From NCBI RefSeq assembly GCF_918797525.1, contig NZ_OU963893.1, forward strand, positions 2,356,001 through 2,420,000: 64,000 nt of DNA, given 5' to 3'. Positions 1 to 10,105 of the stretch are shown here, one piece after another. The DNA is from an unidentified bacterial endosymbiont (GTDB taxonomy: Bacteria > Pseudomonadota > Gammaproteobacteria > Enterobacterales > Enterobacteriaceae). The stretch's first letter is position 1, and each line of letters begins with the position of its first letter. The notes beneath the pieces are model-generated. The model was not told the origin of the DNA. It did no database searches and saw nothing but the letters and a program-made list of their open reading frames with translations. A program made the position numbers and the translations under genes.

Positions 1-3000
1 GGACGCTGAACGTCCCGGCGGCAGACCTGGCGGCCCTGACCGACGGCACGGTTACCGTGACCGCCTCCGTCAGCGACAAAGCGGGCAACCCGGCCTTGGT
101 TGACCACAATCTGGTGGTCGATACTACCGTTCCGTCGGTGACCATCAACACCGTGGCGGGCGATGACGTGATTAACCTGACGGAACACGGCCAGGCGCAG
201 ATCGTCAGCGGTTCGGCGACCGGCGCGGCAGCGGGGGATAAGGTCACCGTCACCGTGGGCGGCCAGTCGTTTACCACCGTGCTGGACGCCTCCGGCAACT
301 GGAGCGTGGGCGTACCGGCCAGCGTGATCTCTGCGCTGCAGGACGGAACCGAAACCGTCAGCGTCAGCATCACCGACGCGGCGGGCAACACCGGCACCGG
401 CACGCACGACGTGACCGTGGATACCGGTCTGCCATCCGTGGGCTTCGATGCCATCAGCAGCGATAACGTGCTGAACGCGGTGGAGAAAGGCCAGGATCTG
501 AGCGTGAGCGGGACCAGCGCCAACCTGTCTGAAGGCACGCTGGTGACCGTGACCCTGAACGGTAAAAACTACACCGCCACCACCTCGGCGGGCGGCAACT
601 GGAGCCTGACGGTGCCGGCAGCGGATCTGGCGGGCCTCGGTGAAGCCAGCTACACCCTGAGCGCGACGGCCACCAACAACGTGGGCAACAGCATCAGCAA
701 CACCGCGACCCTGCTGGTCGATACGGCGCTGCCGGTGGTGACCCTCAACGCCATCGCGGGCGACGATGTGGTGAATGCGGCGGAAGCGGCGGCGGGCCAG
801 ACCCTGAGCGGTAGCGTAACGAACGCGCAGGCGGGCAACACCGTCACCGTGACCATCGGCGGCAATACCTACACCGCCACGGTGCAGGATGACCTGAGCT
901 GGTCGGTCAACGTCCCGGCGGCGGTATTAACCGCGCTGGGTAATGGCGACCTGACCGTGTCAGCCTCTGTCACCAACGGCGTGGGCAACACCGGTACGGG
1001 CGAACGTGAGATAACCATCGACGCTAACCTGCCGGGCCTGCGCGTAGATACCGTGGCGGGCGACGATGTGATCAACAGCATCGAGCACGCACAGAACCTG
1101 ATCATTACCGGCTCCAGCGAGGGCCTCAGTGCGGGCACGACGCTGACCGTGACCGTCAACGGCAAAGACTATGCGGCAACGGTACTGGCGGGCGGTACCT
1201 GGAGTGCGGCGATCCCGGCTGCAGACGTGAGCGCGTGGCCAGAAGGCACCGTGAACATCAGCGTCACGGGCAACAGCACGGCGGGCAACCCGGTTGCCAT
1301 CAGCCATGACGTGACCGTCGATCTGGCGGACGTGGCAATCAGCATCAACGCCATCTCTGGCGACGACGTGATCAACGCAGCGGAGAAGGGCCAGGATCTG
1401 GTGCTCTCTGGCTCGACTTCAAATGTGGAAGCGAACCAGACCGTTACCGTCATCTTCGGCGGCAAAACGTATACCGCCACCGTGGATGAGAGCGGCACCT
1501 GGACCACCACCGTGCCGTCTGCAGACCTGGCGAACCTGAAAGACGGTGATGCCAGCGTGCAGGCGAGCGTGACCAACGTGAACGGTAACAGCGCGTCGGC
1601 GGGCCGTGAGTACAGCGTGAATACCACCGCGCCGTCCGTCACCATTGATACGGTGGCAGGCGACAATGTGATCAACAGCAGTGAAGCGGCGGCAGGCGTA
1701 ACGGTTTCCGGCACCACGACGGCAGAAGTCGGCCAGATGGTAACGGTTACCCTCGGTGGCCAGAGCTACAGTGCCCAGGTTCAGTTGGGCGGCGTCTGGA
1801 GCGTTAATGTGCCAGCCGCCGATCTCACTGCGCTGGCCGATAACGGTTACAGCGTGCAGGTCAGCGTCAGCGATGCGGCCGGGAACCCGGGTAGCGGCAG
1901 TAAAGCGATTGCCCTGGACACCACGCCGCCGGTGATTACGTTTAACACCGTCGCGGGCGATAACGTCATCAACAGCGTGGAACACGCGCAGGCGCAGATC
2001 GTCAGCGGCTCCGCGACCGGCGCGGCCGTTGGCGACAAGCTGGTGATGACCATTGGATCCCAGCAGTACACCACCACCGTTGACGCCTCCGGCAACTGGA
2101 GCGTGGGCGTACCGGCCAGCGTGATCTCTGCGCTGCAGGACGGTACGGTCACCGTCAGCGCCACCCTCACCGACAGCGCGGGTAACAGCAGTACCGCGAC
2201 GCACGACGTGCTGGTCAATACCGCCTCTGTAGCGCTGTCCGTAAATACCCTGAGGGGTGATGATGTGATTAACGCTGCAGAAGCGGGCAACGCGCTGGTG
2301 ATTAGCGGGTCGAGCGCGCAGTTTGCCAGCGGCACGCAGGTCACCGTCACCCTGAATGGCAAAAGCTATACGGCAACCGTTCAGAGCGACGGCTCCTGGA
2401 CCACCACCGTTCCGGCGGCTGACGTGGGCGCACTGGCCGATGGCGCGAGCTATCAGGTCGCCGTTTCTGCGCAGGACAGCGCAGGTAACAGCGCTTCGGC
2501 CACACGTGACATCAGCGTGGATACCACCGCGCCTACGATCGGCGTCAATACGCTCTCCGGCGACGATGTACTCAATGCGGCAGAAGCCCAGCAGCCGCTG
2601 ACCGTACACGGCTCGTCCAGCGCGGAAGCAGGCCAGACCGTCACCGTAACCCTGGGCGGTAAAAACTACACCACGACGGTGTCGAATGACGGCACCTGGA
2701 CGCTGGACGTGCCGCCTGCGGACCTCGCCTCGCTGAGCGAAGGCGCGCTGACAGTGACAGCCTCCGTTACTGATAAAGCGGGTAACCCGGGCAGTACCAC
2801 TCACACCTTAACGGTGGACACCCTGGCGCCAACCGTCACCATTAGCACCGTGGCCGATGACGATATCGTCAATAACGTGGAGCAACTGGCGGGCCAGACC
2901 ATCAGGGGCACGACCACGGCAGAACAGGGGCAGACGGTCACCGTTTCCTTCAACGGCCATCGCTATGAGGCGAGCGTTGCGGAGGACGGTTCCTGGTCCG

Positions 3001-6000
3001 TGTTTGTACCAGGTCGCGATTTCCTCGGTCTGACCGACGGCGATTACACCATTACCGCAACGGTTAACGATAAGGCGGGTAACCCGGGTAGTGCCACGCA
3101 TGAGGTGACCCTGAACGGTGATGTTCCGACGATCGCCATCAATACCTTTGCTGAAGATGACATTGTGAACGGGGCCGAGCACGGCACGCCGCTGGTTGTC
3201 AGTGGCACCACCGACGCGCCTGCGGGCCAGACCGTAACCCTTACGCTGAACGGGAAAACCTACACCACTACGGTACAGAACGACGGTACCTGGAGCACGA
3301 CGCTCGGCAGCGCGGACGTGATGGCCCTGGCAGATGGCGGCGCATATGTGATTAATGCGCAGGTGAGTAACACCATCGGCAACGGCATCAGCGCCGATCG
3401 CACAATCAACGTGGATCTGACGCCGCCGGCCATGGGGATCAGCATTGACTCTCTGCAAAACGACACCGGCCTGAGCGCGAGTGATTTCATTACTCAGGAC
3501 GGTCAGGTGGTGTTGAATGGTTCCCTGACCGCGCAGCTCGGCAATAACGAGAAAGCGCAGATCAGCCTTGACGGCGGGTCGACCTGGAATGACCTGACCG
3601 TCACCGGCGCCAGCTGGCGTTATACCGACGGTCGCACGTTGACCGACGGGACCTATCAGTACCAGGTCCGCGTTATCGACAATGCCGGGAACGTGGGGGC
3701 AACGGCCAGCCAGGACGTGGTGATTGATCTCACCGCTCCAGCATCCACCACCATTACCGTGGATTCCGTGACCCAGGATACCGGTCTGTCAGACGGTGAT
3801 TTTATCACCAGCGACAACCAGATCAGCCTGAAAGGAACGCTTGGCGCGGCGTTGGATAACGGCGACCATGCACAGATAAGCCTCGATGGCGGTGTAACCT
3901 GGACCAACGTGAGCGTCAGTGGCCTGAGCTGGACCTATGTCGATGGCCGTCCCCTGGCCGATGGGGATTACAACTATCAGCTGCGGGTGATTGACGATGC
4001 GGGCAATATCAGCGCCACCGCAAGCCAGGTGGTGACCATTGATACCGTTGCGCCGGACGCCAGCAAAACTATCTCAATTGACAGCATCAGCGACGATACC
4101 GGCCTGAGCAGCAGCGACTTTATCACCAACGATACGTCGCTGACGGTCCACGGCTCGCTGGGCGCGACGCTGGCAGACGATGAGTATGCGCAAATCAGCG
4201 TCGATGGCGGCGTGACCTGGCAAAACGTTAACGTCACTGGCAACAGCTGGTTCTACGTTGATGGGCGTACGCTGGATAACGGTAGCTATACCTATTACGT
4301 ACGTGTGGTGGATGCCGCAGGCAATGTGGGGTCAAACACGCAGCAACGGGTGACCGTTGATACCGTTGCGCCAGATGCGGCTATTACGGTGACGGTGGAT
4401 AACATCGCCGTGGATACCGGCTTCGACAATAACGACTTCCTGACCAGCTCAACGTCCTACACGCTGAACGGTACGCTGGGTGCTGAACTCGGCTCTGGTG
4501 AATATGTCCAGGTCAGCATGGACGGTGGCACGACCTGGGTTTACGCCACCGTGAACGGTACTCAGTGGAGCTATAACGATACCCGTACACTGACCGATGG
4601 TAGCTACAACTATCAGGTGCGGGTGATCGATCAGGCGGGTAACGTTGGGGCAACGACGTCACAAGCGGTGACGGTAGATACTCAGGCACCGCAGTATGGC
4701 ATCACCATTGACAGCATCAGCGAAGATACCGGGCAATCCAGCAGTGATTTCATCACTATGGATACCACGCTAACGGTGAATGGCTCGCTCGGAAGCGCGC
4801 TGGCCAGTGACGAACGTGTGCAGATCAGTCTGGACGGCGGCAATAGCTGGGTTGATGCCAGCGTAAACAACCTGCGCTGGAGCTACGTCGACACCCGTGA
4901 GCTGGCTGACGGTGATTATACCTACCAGGTGCGGATCATCGATCAGGCCGGTAACGTCGGTTCTACATCCTCGCAGGTGGTGACGGTAGATACCACGGCG
5001 CCTTCTACGGTGGGTACCGTTGTCAGTTACACCGACGGCGAGGGTGAGCGTCAGGGGATCTTTGGTTCCACGGTTGCCACGGATGATGACTCTCCTCTTA
5101 TCAACGGTACGCTTAACCGCGCCCCGGACGAGGGTGAGATTGTGCAGCTCTATCGCGACGGGCTTCTGCTGGGGCAAGTGACGATGAACGGCAGCGCCAG
5201 TTGGTCATTCCAGGATAACGGCCTGCTTGACGGGAATCACACCTACATTCTGCGCGTGACAGATAAGGCCGGGAACTACACCGAGTCCGATGGTTTCGTA
5301 TTAAATGTGGATACCAGCATTCCAACCACCACGGCGGCGATTACCGCCCAGACCACCTCGGATACCACGCCGATTATCAACGGTACGGTGTCAGCGGACC
5401 TGGTAAACGGGGAATACCTGGTGGTGATTGTGAATGGCAAAACCTACACCTCGCAGACAGGTGGCGCGGTGGTGGTCGATCCTAACCACAACACCTGGTA
5501 TTTACAGATCCCAGACAGTGATGCGCTTGGCGTGGCGAGTTACGATGTGACGGCGCAGGTGAAAAGCAGCGCGGGCAACGGCAATACCACCGGCACGGCG
5601 ACCGGCAGCCTGACGATCGACACCACCTCGGTGAATACCGACTGGGCGACCACGGCGGGGAACAACAACAACTCGACCATGACGGTGGGGACAAACAGCA
5701 GCGGCCTGTGGAATATCATAGCCAACGGACAATCTTACTCGAGTAGCGATGATTCGACCTATAACGCGAATGCGCTGACCAATACGCGAGGTTACTTCGT
5801 GGTGAGCCAAACCGCGATCGATTTCGATCGTAACGGCACTCAGGACGTATTCGCTACGGAAACGGGATATGCTGGTAATACCCAGGTGATGTGGACCTAC
5901 GATGGTAGCTCCTACGTTGGTCGTCAGCAGCTCTTTGGTGCGCCGATCTGGTACGGTGGCGTGGTTGCGTACGACAAAACGGGTGATGGTTACCTTGATC

Positions 6001-7748
6001 TGGCTTATGGCGATGCAGGGTGGGACAGTCCGGCTTATTTAGTGAATAACAATGGCACCATGACGGCGGATGGCGTATCAGGGATGGGGGGCTTTAATGG
6101 ACAGTTTGTGACCGGACGCGAAGTGTCTAGTGTCGACATCAATAACGATGGCACCGTGGATCTTATTCAGCATACCAACCGCAGCGGCAACGCGTACTCG
6201 CTTACCGTCCTGAACAACAACGGCGACGGTACGCTTTCCATCGGTCAGAATCTGACCAATGTGTTCGTAGTTAATGCCGCGAATACTACCACTGCGGCCT
6301 CCATGACGTGGGCGGACTTCAACGGTGACGGCTACATGGATCTGTATCTGGGTAGCAGCTACGGTAATACCGGCGGGGTGATTTACTACAACAACGGTGC
6401 AGGCCAGTTGACCGCGACCAAAAGCGCGGTTGAGGCCTCTAACGCCACGGCGGGCTATCTGTCGGTGGCGGTAGACTGGAATGGTGACGGGCAGATGGAC
6501 ATCGTTAAGCTCAGCACTTATGGCGGCTCGCAAACGGCGACCTTGTTTACCAATAATGGCTACGGTTCAACCTGGACCTCGAGCCTGCTGGCATCAGGTC
6601 TTGCGAACGTTACGGGTGTTGCCGCAGTTGACTACAACTGGGACGGTACGCAGGATCTGCTGGTTTCTCAGCAAAATGGCAAAGTTGTGCTGATGGAAAA
6701 CAGCAACGCTATTGCTGACGGCACCGCAATGCATCTGCACATTGTCGATAGTGAAGGCATCAATGCCTACTACGGCAACACGGTCAATCTGTATAACGCC
6801 GCGGGCGTGCTAGTGGCCTCGCAGATCATCAACGCCCAGTCCGGTATTGGTTACAACGATTCCTCTGCGTTGGTGAGTTTCTATGGCCTGGATCCAAAAG
6901 AGACTTACTCAGCCGAAATCGTGAAAATCACCAATGGCGTGTCGGATAACGTCACCTGGACCGGCCTGGACGCGGCTAACGGCAAAGAGGGCTATGTCCT
7001 TACCGCCGAAGCGGCAACCGGCGGCCATAGCGGTACCCTTACCGGTACCGGGTATAACGACACCTTTATCGCGGAGGATGGGACCTATACCTATAACGGC
7101 TCCGGCGGCTGGAATACCCATTCCGACTACGACACCTGGAGTAATACCGGTGGCATGGACGTGGTGGACTACCGAAATGCGACCTCTGGCGTCACGGTTG
7201 ATTTGCGACTGTCGACGGCTCAGGACACCGGTTTTGGCACCTCACGCCTGCTTAACATTGAGGGCATCAACGGCTCGGACTTCGATGACGTGATCACCGG
7301 CAACAGCGGTGATAACCAGTTCGAAGGCCGCGGCGGTAACGACACCTTCAACATTGGCAGCGGTGGTCAGGATACGTTGCTCTATAAGCTCATCAACGCT
7401 TCGGATGCCACCGGCGGAAACGGCAGCGACCAGGTGAACGGCTTTACCATCGGGACCTGGGAAGGCACGGCGGACACTGACCGTATCGACCTGCGCGACC
7501 TGCTTTCCGGCAGCGGTTATACCGGCACCGGCTCGGCGAGCTATGTGAACGGTGTCGCCACCCTGGACAGCGGCGCGGGCAACATCAGCGATTACATTCG
7601 CGTGGTGCAGAACGGCAGCAATACCGAAATCCAGGTTGACCTGGACGGCTCGGGCGGCCAGTTCTCGCCAACCACGCTGGTGACGCTGAACGGCGTGCAG
7701 ACGGATCTGGCTACGCTGCTGGCTAACCATCAACTGTTAATTGCCTAA
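1..7748 (+). CDS. bapA: BapA-type giant Ig-repeat adhesin, type I secreted (5' end outside window)
   Basis: The reading frame is open from the first base, so about 2580 C-terminal residues are visible and the N terminus is missing. It starts with about eleven Ig-like repeats of roughly 100 residues, each opening with a VDTTxPxVxINTVAGDDVIN-type motif (to about base 3420). Five repeats of an IDSISxDTGxSxSDFIT type follow (about 3435-5000), then two further Ig-like units. Bases about 5640-6720 encode FG-GAP/VCBS-like Asp-rich repeats (DFNGDGYMDL, DWNGDGQMDI). The end (about 7270-7748) has an RTX-like stretch (DDVITGNSGDNQFEGRGGND) and a C-terminal type I secretion-target domain. Family knowledge: such proteins are exported in one step by an ABC/HlyD/TolC machine and mediate biofilm adhesion. 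The two downstream genes supply the ABC and HlyD parts. Assignment to the BapA class is firm; orthology to Salmonella bapA is inferred. Confidence 0.88.
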   Translation, partial: TLNVPAADLAALTDGTVTVTASVSDKAGNPALVDHNLVVDTTVPSVTINTVAGDDVINLTEHGQAQIVSGSATGAAAGDKVTVTVGGQSFTTVLDASGNWSVGVPASVISALQDGTETVSVSITDAAGNTGTGTHDVTVDTGLPSVGFDAISSDNVLNAVEKGQDLSVSGTSANLSEGTLVTVTLNGKNYTATTSAGGNWSLTVPAADLAGLGEASYTLSATATNNVGNSISNTATLLVDTALPVVTLNAIAGDDVVNAAEAAAGQTLSGSVTNAQAGNTVTVTIGGNTYTATVQDDLSWSVNVPAAVLTALGNGDLTVSASVTNGVGNTGTGEREITIDANLPGLRVDTVAGDDVINSIEHAQNLIITGSSEGLSAGTTLTVTVNGKDYAATVLAGGTWSAAIPAADVSAWPEGTVNISVTGNSTAGNPVAISHDVTVDLADVAISINAISGDDVINAAEKGQDLVLSGSTSNVEANQTVTVIFGGKTYTATVDESGTWTTTVPSADLANLKDGDASVQASVTNVNGNSASAGREYSVNTTAPSVTIDTVAGDNVINSSEAAAGVTVSGTTTAEVGQMVTVTLGGQSYSAQVQLGGVWSVNVPAADLTALADNGYSVQVSVSDAAGNPGSGSKAIALDTTPPVITFNTVAGDNVINSVEHAQAQIVSGSATGAAVGDKLVMTIGSQQYTTTVDASGNWSVGVPASVISALQDGTVTVSATLTDSAGNSSTATHDVLVNTASVALSVNTLRGDDVINAAEAGNALVISGSSAQFASGTQVTVTLNGKSYTATVQSDGSWTTTVPAADVGALADGASYQVAVSAQDSAGNSASATRDISVDTTAPTIGVNTLSGDDVLNAAEAQQPLTVHGSSSAEAGQTVTVTLGGKNYTTTVSNDGTWTLDVPPADLASLSEGALTVTASVTDKAGNPGSTTHTLTVDTLAPTVTISTVADDDIVNNVEQLAGQTIRGTTTAEQGQTVTVSFNGHRYEASVAEDGSWSVFVPGRDFLGLTDGDYTITATVNDKAGNPGSATHEVTLNGDVPTIAINTFAEDDIVNGAEHGTPLVVSGTTDAPAGQTVTLTLNGKTYTTTVQNDGTWSTTLGSADVMALADGGAYVINAQVSNTIGNGISADRTINVDLTPPAMGISIDSLQNDTGLSASDFITQDGQVVLNGSLTAQLGNNEKAQISLDGGSTWNDLTVTGASWRYTDGRTLTDGTYQYQVRVIDNAGNVGATASQDVVIDLTAPASTTITVDSVTQDTGLSDGDFITSDNQISLKGTLGAALDNGDHAQISLDGGVTWTNVSVSGLSWTYVDGRPLADGDYNYQLRVIDDAGNISATASQVVTIDTVAPDASKTISIDSISDDTGLSSSDFITNDTSLTVHGSLGATLADDEYAQISVDGGVTWQNVNVTGNSWFYVDGRTLDNGSYTYYVRVVDAAGNVGSNTQQRVTVDTVAPDAAITVTVDNIAVDTGFDNNDFLTSSTSYTLNGTLGAELGSGEYVQVSMDGGTTWVYATVNGTQWSYNDTRTLTDGSYNYQVRVIDQAGNVGATTSQAVTVDTQAPQYGITIDSISEDTGQSSSDFITMDTTLTVNGSLGSALASDERVQISLDGGNSWVDASVNNLRWSYVDTRELADGDYTYQVRIIDQAGNVGSTSSQVVTVDTTAPSTVGTVVSYTDGEGERQGIFGSTVATDDDSPLINGTLNRAPDEGEIVQLYRDGLLLGQVTMNGSASWSFQDNGLLDGNHTYILRVTDKAGNYTESDGFVLNVDTSIPTTTAAITAQTTSDTTPIINGTVSADLVNGEYLVVIVNGKTYTSQTGGAVVVDPNHNTWYLQIPDSDALGVASYDVTAQVKSSAGNGNTTGTATGSLTIDTTSVNTDWATTAGNNNNSTMTVGTNSSGLWNIIANGQSYSSSDDSTYNANALTNTRGYFVVSQTAIDFDRNGTQDVFATETGYAGNTQVMWTYDGSSYVGRQQLFGAPIWYGGVVAYDKTGDGYLDLAYGDAGWDSPAYLVNNNGTMTADGVSGMGGFNGQFVTGREVSSVDINNDGTVDLIQHTNRSGNAYSLTVLNNNGDGTLSIGQNLTNVFVVNAANTTTAASMTWADFNGDGYMDLYLGSSYGNTGGVIYYNNGAGQLTATKSAVEASNATAGYLSVAVDWNGDGQMDIVKLSTYGGSQTATLFTNNGYGSTWTSSLLASGLANVTGVAAVDYNWDGTQDLLVSQQNGKVVLMENSNAIADGTAMHLHIVDSEGINAYYGNTVNLYNAAGVLVASQIINAQSGIGYNDSSALVSFYGLDPKETYSAEIVKITNGVSDNVTWTGLDAANGKEGYVLTAEAATGGHSGTLTGTGYNDTFIAEDGTYTYNGSGGWNTHSDYDTWSNTGGMDVVDYRNATSGVTVDLRLSTAQDTGFGTSRLLNIEGINGSDFDDVITGNSGDNQFEGRGGNDTFNIGSGGQDTLLYKLINASDATGGNGSDQVNGFTIGTWEGTADTDRIDLRDLLSGSGYTGTGSASYVNGVATLDSGAGNISDYIRVVQNGSNTEIQVDLDGSGGQFSPTTLVTLNGVQTDLATLLANHQLLIA

Positions 7749-7754
7749 AAGCGT

Positions 7755-7790
7755 ACCGCGGGGAGCAATCCCCGCGGTCGTTTTCGTTTC
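7755..7790 (+). terminator. Intrinsic terminator after the adhesin gene
   Basis: A perfect 10-bp stem (ACCGCGGGGA, loop GCAA, TCCCCGCGGT) lies 7 bases after the adhesin stop codon and is followed by a T-rich run (TCGTTTTCGTTTC). It should end the very long adhesin transcript, so the secretion genes starting at 7925 probably need read-through or their own promoter in the 135-bp gap. Confidence 0.85.
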
Positions 7791-7924
7791 TTTACATGAA
7801 GAGTCATAACCCTATATTTCACAAGATTATTTTGCGGGTTCGTTTAGGTAATGTTCGGTTTTTAATCATCCCGTAAAGGTATCATTTCAGTGCGAAATTA
7901 CCGCACTGGACAGGACGTAGCACT

Positions 7925-10105
7925 ATGAAGACACATCCACAGTACGAACCCTGGCTACAGGGCATGCTTGTTATCGCAAAGCACTACCGGCTGGATTTCT
8001 CTGCCGAGCATGTTCGCGTCACGATTAACCATGAAAGCCAGTCTGCGCGTCAGCTGGTGCTGGAGGAGATGGCGCGTCAGCTTGGGCTGGGTCTACGGGC
8101 GGTGTCGGCTGAATCGGTATCGCTCGATCCGTGGCGTCTTCCCCTGCTCGCCGAGTTTAGCGAAGGGCAAATTGCGGTCATTAACCGCATGGACAACGAA
8201 GGAAATGTCAGCCTACAGTTCAGCGGTGACGGTGGTCTGGAAACGACACTAACCCGTGAGGCGCTGGGAACGCGTTTAAAAACCGTCTTCGTTCTTCGTC
8301 CGCTGGAATCCACGCCGGATGCGCGTGTCGACGACTACATTAAGCCTTACGAGAAAAACTGGTTCTGGCAGTTGGCCCTGAAAGACTGGCGGCGGTACAG
8401 CGATATTATGCTGGTCGCAATGGCGGCGAACGTACTGGCGCTATCCGGAATGGTGTTTTCGATGCAGGTGTATGACCGGGTGGTGCCATCACAGTCCGAA
8501 GCCACGCTGTGGGTGCTGTTTGGCGGCGTGATGATCGCCATCGTTTTCGAATTCATTATGCGCATGCTGCGCGTACATATTTCAGATGTGGTCGGTAAAC
8601 GCGCCGACCTGCGCATTTCAGAGCGGGTGTTTGCGCACGCGCTACGCATCAAAAACGGGGCCCGGTCGAAATCGACGGGGTCGTTCATCGCGCAGATCCG
8701 CGAGCTGGAGTCGGTGCGTGAGCTGATCACCTCCACCACCATTGCGGCGATCTCCGATCTGCCCTTCTTCCTGCTGTTTGTATTCATCCTGTGGATGATT
8801 GGCGGCCCGCTGGTGCTGGTGGTACTGCTCGCCGTGCCGCTGCTGCTGATACCAGGCCTTCTGGTGCAGCGCCCGCTGGGGAAACTCTCCAGCGAAGGGA
8901 TGCGCGAATCCGCCATTCGTAACGCCACGCTGGTGGAAGCGGTGCAGGGCATCGAAGACATTAAGCTGATGCGTGCCGAACAGCGTTTCCAGAATCAGTG
9001 GAATAACACCAATGACGTCGCGGCCAACGTCGGCATGAAGCAGCGCTGGCTAACCGGATTGCTGTTGACCTGGACTCAGGAGGTGCAGTCGATTGTTTAC
9101 GCGGTGGTCCTGCTGGTGGGCTGTTACCTGGTGATCGGCGGCGACATGACCACCGGTGCGCTGGTGGGCACCTCCATCCTGGCCTCCCGTACCATTGCGC
9201 CTCTGTCGCAGATTTCAGGCGTGCTGTCCCGCTGGCAGTCGGCAAAGGTGGCGCGTAAGGGGCTTGATGATTTGATGCAGCGGCCGATTGACGATCCGCA
9301 GCAGGGCAAGAAGGTCCATAAAGCTCATCTGCGCGGGGACTATCTGCTCGAGGACGTGGGGTTCTGGTACGACGAAGAAGAAAAACTCACCGTGTTGAAT
9401 ATCAGCAAGCTTCAGATCCGCGCCGGAGAGCGCATTGCGGTGTTGGGCCGCAATGGTTCAGGTAAGAGCACGTTGCTACAGCTGCTGGCGGGAATGCAGG
9501 AGCCGCAGCAGGGCAGCATCCTGCTGGATGACATTGCGCTGAACCATCTCGATACCGCCGACGTGCGCCGCGACATGCAGCTACTCGGCCAGCAGGCGCG
9601 GCTGTTCTTCGGCTCCGTTCGCGACAATATCCTGATGGGCAACCCGCTCGCGACCGACGAAGAGATCCACCAGGCGCTGGTTAACAGCGGCGCGCTGGAG
9701 TTTGTGCGCAAGCAGAAAATGGGGCTGAACTACATCATCAATGAGGGGGGCGCGGGGCTGTCCGGCGGGCAGCGTCAGGCATTATTGCTGGCACGCGCGC
9801 TAATCACTTCACCGAATATTTTGCTGCTCGACGAGCCAACCGCCTGGCTGGACGAGATGAGCGAAAAGCAGTTCATTCAGCATCTTAAACAGTGGCTGGG
9901 CACCCGGCGCACGCTGGTGGTTGCTACGCATCGTCTGCCCATCCTTGAGCTGGTAGACCGAATTATCGTGCTGGAAAACGGCAAGGTGGTGATGGATGGG
10001 CCTCGTGACGCCATCCTGAACAAGCACGGCATGGCGCCGCAGAAAGCCGCAAAGCGTACTGTTACCATGAAAGCAGCTGCAGCGGCAGAGGAGGGTATGG
10101 CATGA
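7925..10105 (+). CDS. Type I secretion ABC transporter (permease/ATPase) for the adhesin
   Basis: 726 residues, matching LapB/HlyB-type exporters. The first ~130 residues form a C39-peptidase-like domain with no catalytic Cys, as expected for transporters that do not cut a leader peptide. A membrane domain with several hydrophobic segments follows (about residues 150-450). The ATPase domain has Walker A LGRNGSGKST near residue 508, signature LSGGQRQ, Walker B LLLDEP and the switch histidine in ATHR. The stop overlaps the next start in ATGA, so the HlyD-type adaptor is translationally coupled. Salmonella names its counterpart bapC, but I do not transfer the symbol. The outer-membrane TolC-type partner is not in the window; housekeeping TolC or an upstream gene could serve. 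Confidence 0.9.
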   Translation: MKTHPQYEPWLQGMLVIAKHYRLDFSAEHVRVTINHESQSARQLVLEEMARQLGLGLRAVSAESVSLDPWRLPLLAEFSEGQIAVINRMDNEGNVSLQFSGDGGLETTLTREALGTRLKTVFVLRPLESTPDARVDDYIKPYEKNWFWQLALKDWRRYSDIMLVAMAANVLALSGMVFSMQVYDRVVPSQSEATLWVLFGGVMIAIVFEFIMRMLRVHISDVVGKRADLRISERVFAHALRIKNGARSKSTGSFIAQIRELESVRELITSTTIAAISDLPFFLLFVFILWMIGGPLVLVVLLAVPLLLIPGLLVQRPLGKLSSEGMRESAIRNATLVEAVQGIEDIKLMRAEQRFQNQWNNTNDVAANVGMKQRWLTGLLLTWTQEVQSIVYAVVLLVGCYLVIGGDMTTGALVGTSILASRTIAPLSQISGVLSRWQSAKVARKGLDDLMQRPIDDPQQGKKVHKAHLRGDYLLEDVGFWYDEEEKLTVLNISKLQIRAGERIAVLGRNGSGKSTLLQLLAGMQEPQQGSILLDDIALNHLDTADVRRDMQLLGQQARLFFGSVRDNILMGNPLATDEEIHQALVNSGALEFVRKQKMGLNYIINEGGAGLSGGQRQALLLARALITSPNILLLDEPTAWLDEMSEKQFIQHLKQWLGTRRTLVVATHRLPILELVDRIIVLENGKVVMDGPRDAILNKHGMAPQKAAKRTVTMKAAAAAEEGMA

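Noticed and set aside
650..2804. Long minus-strand open frames antisense to the adhesin repeats
   Set aside because: They arise from repeated GC-rich codons of the adhesin; they lack ribosome sites and show low-complexity composition.
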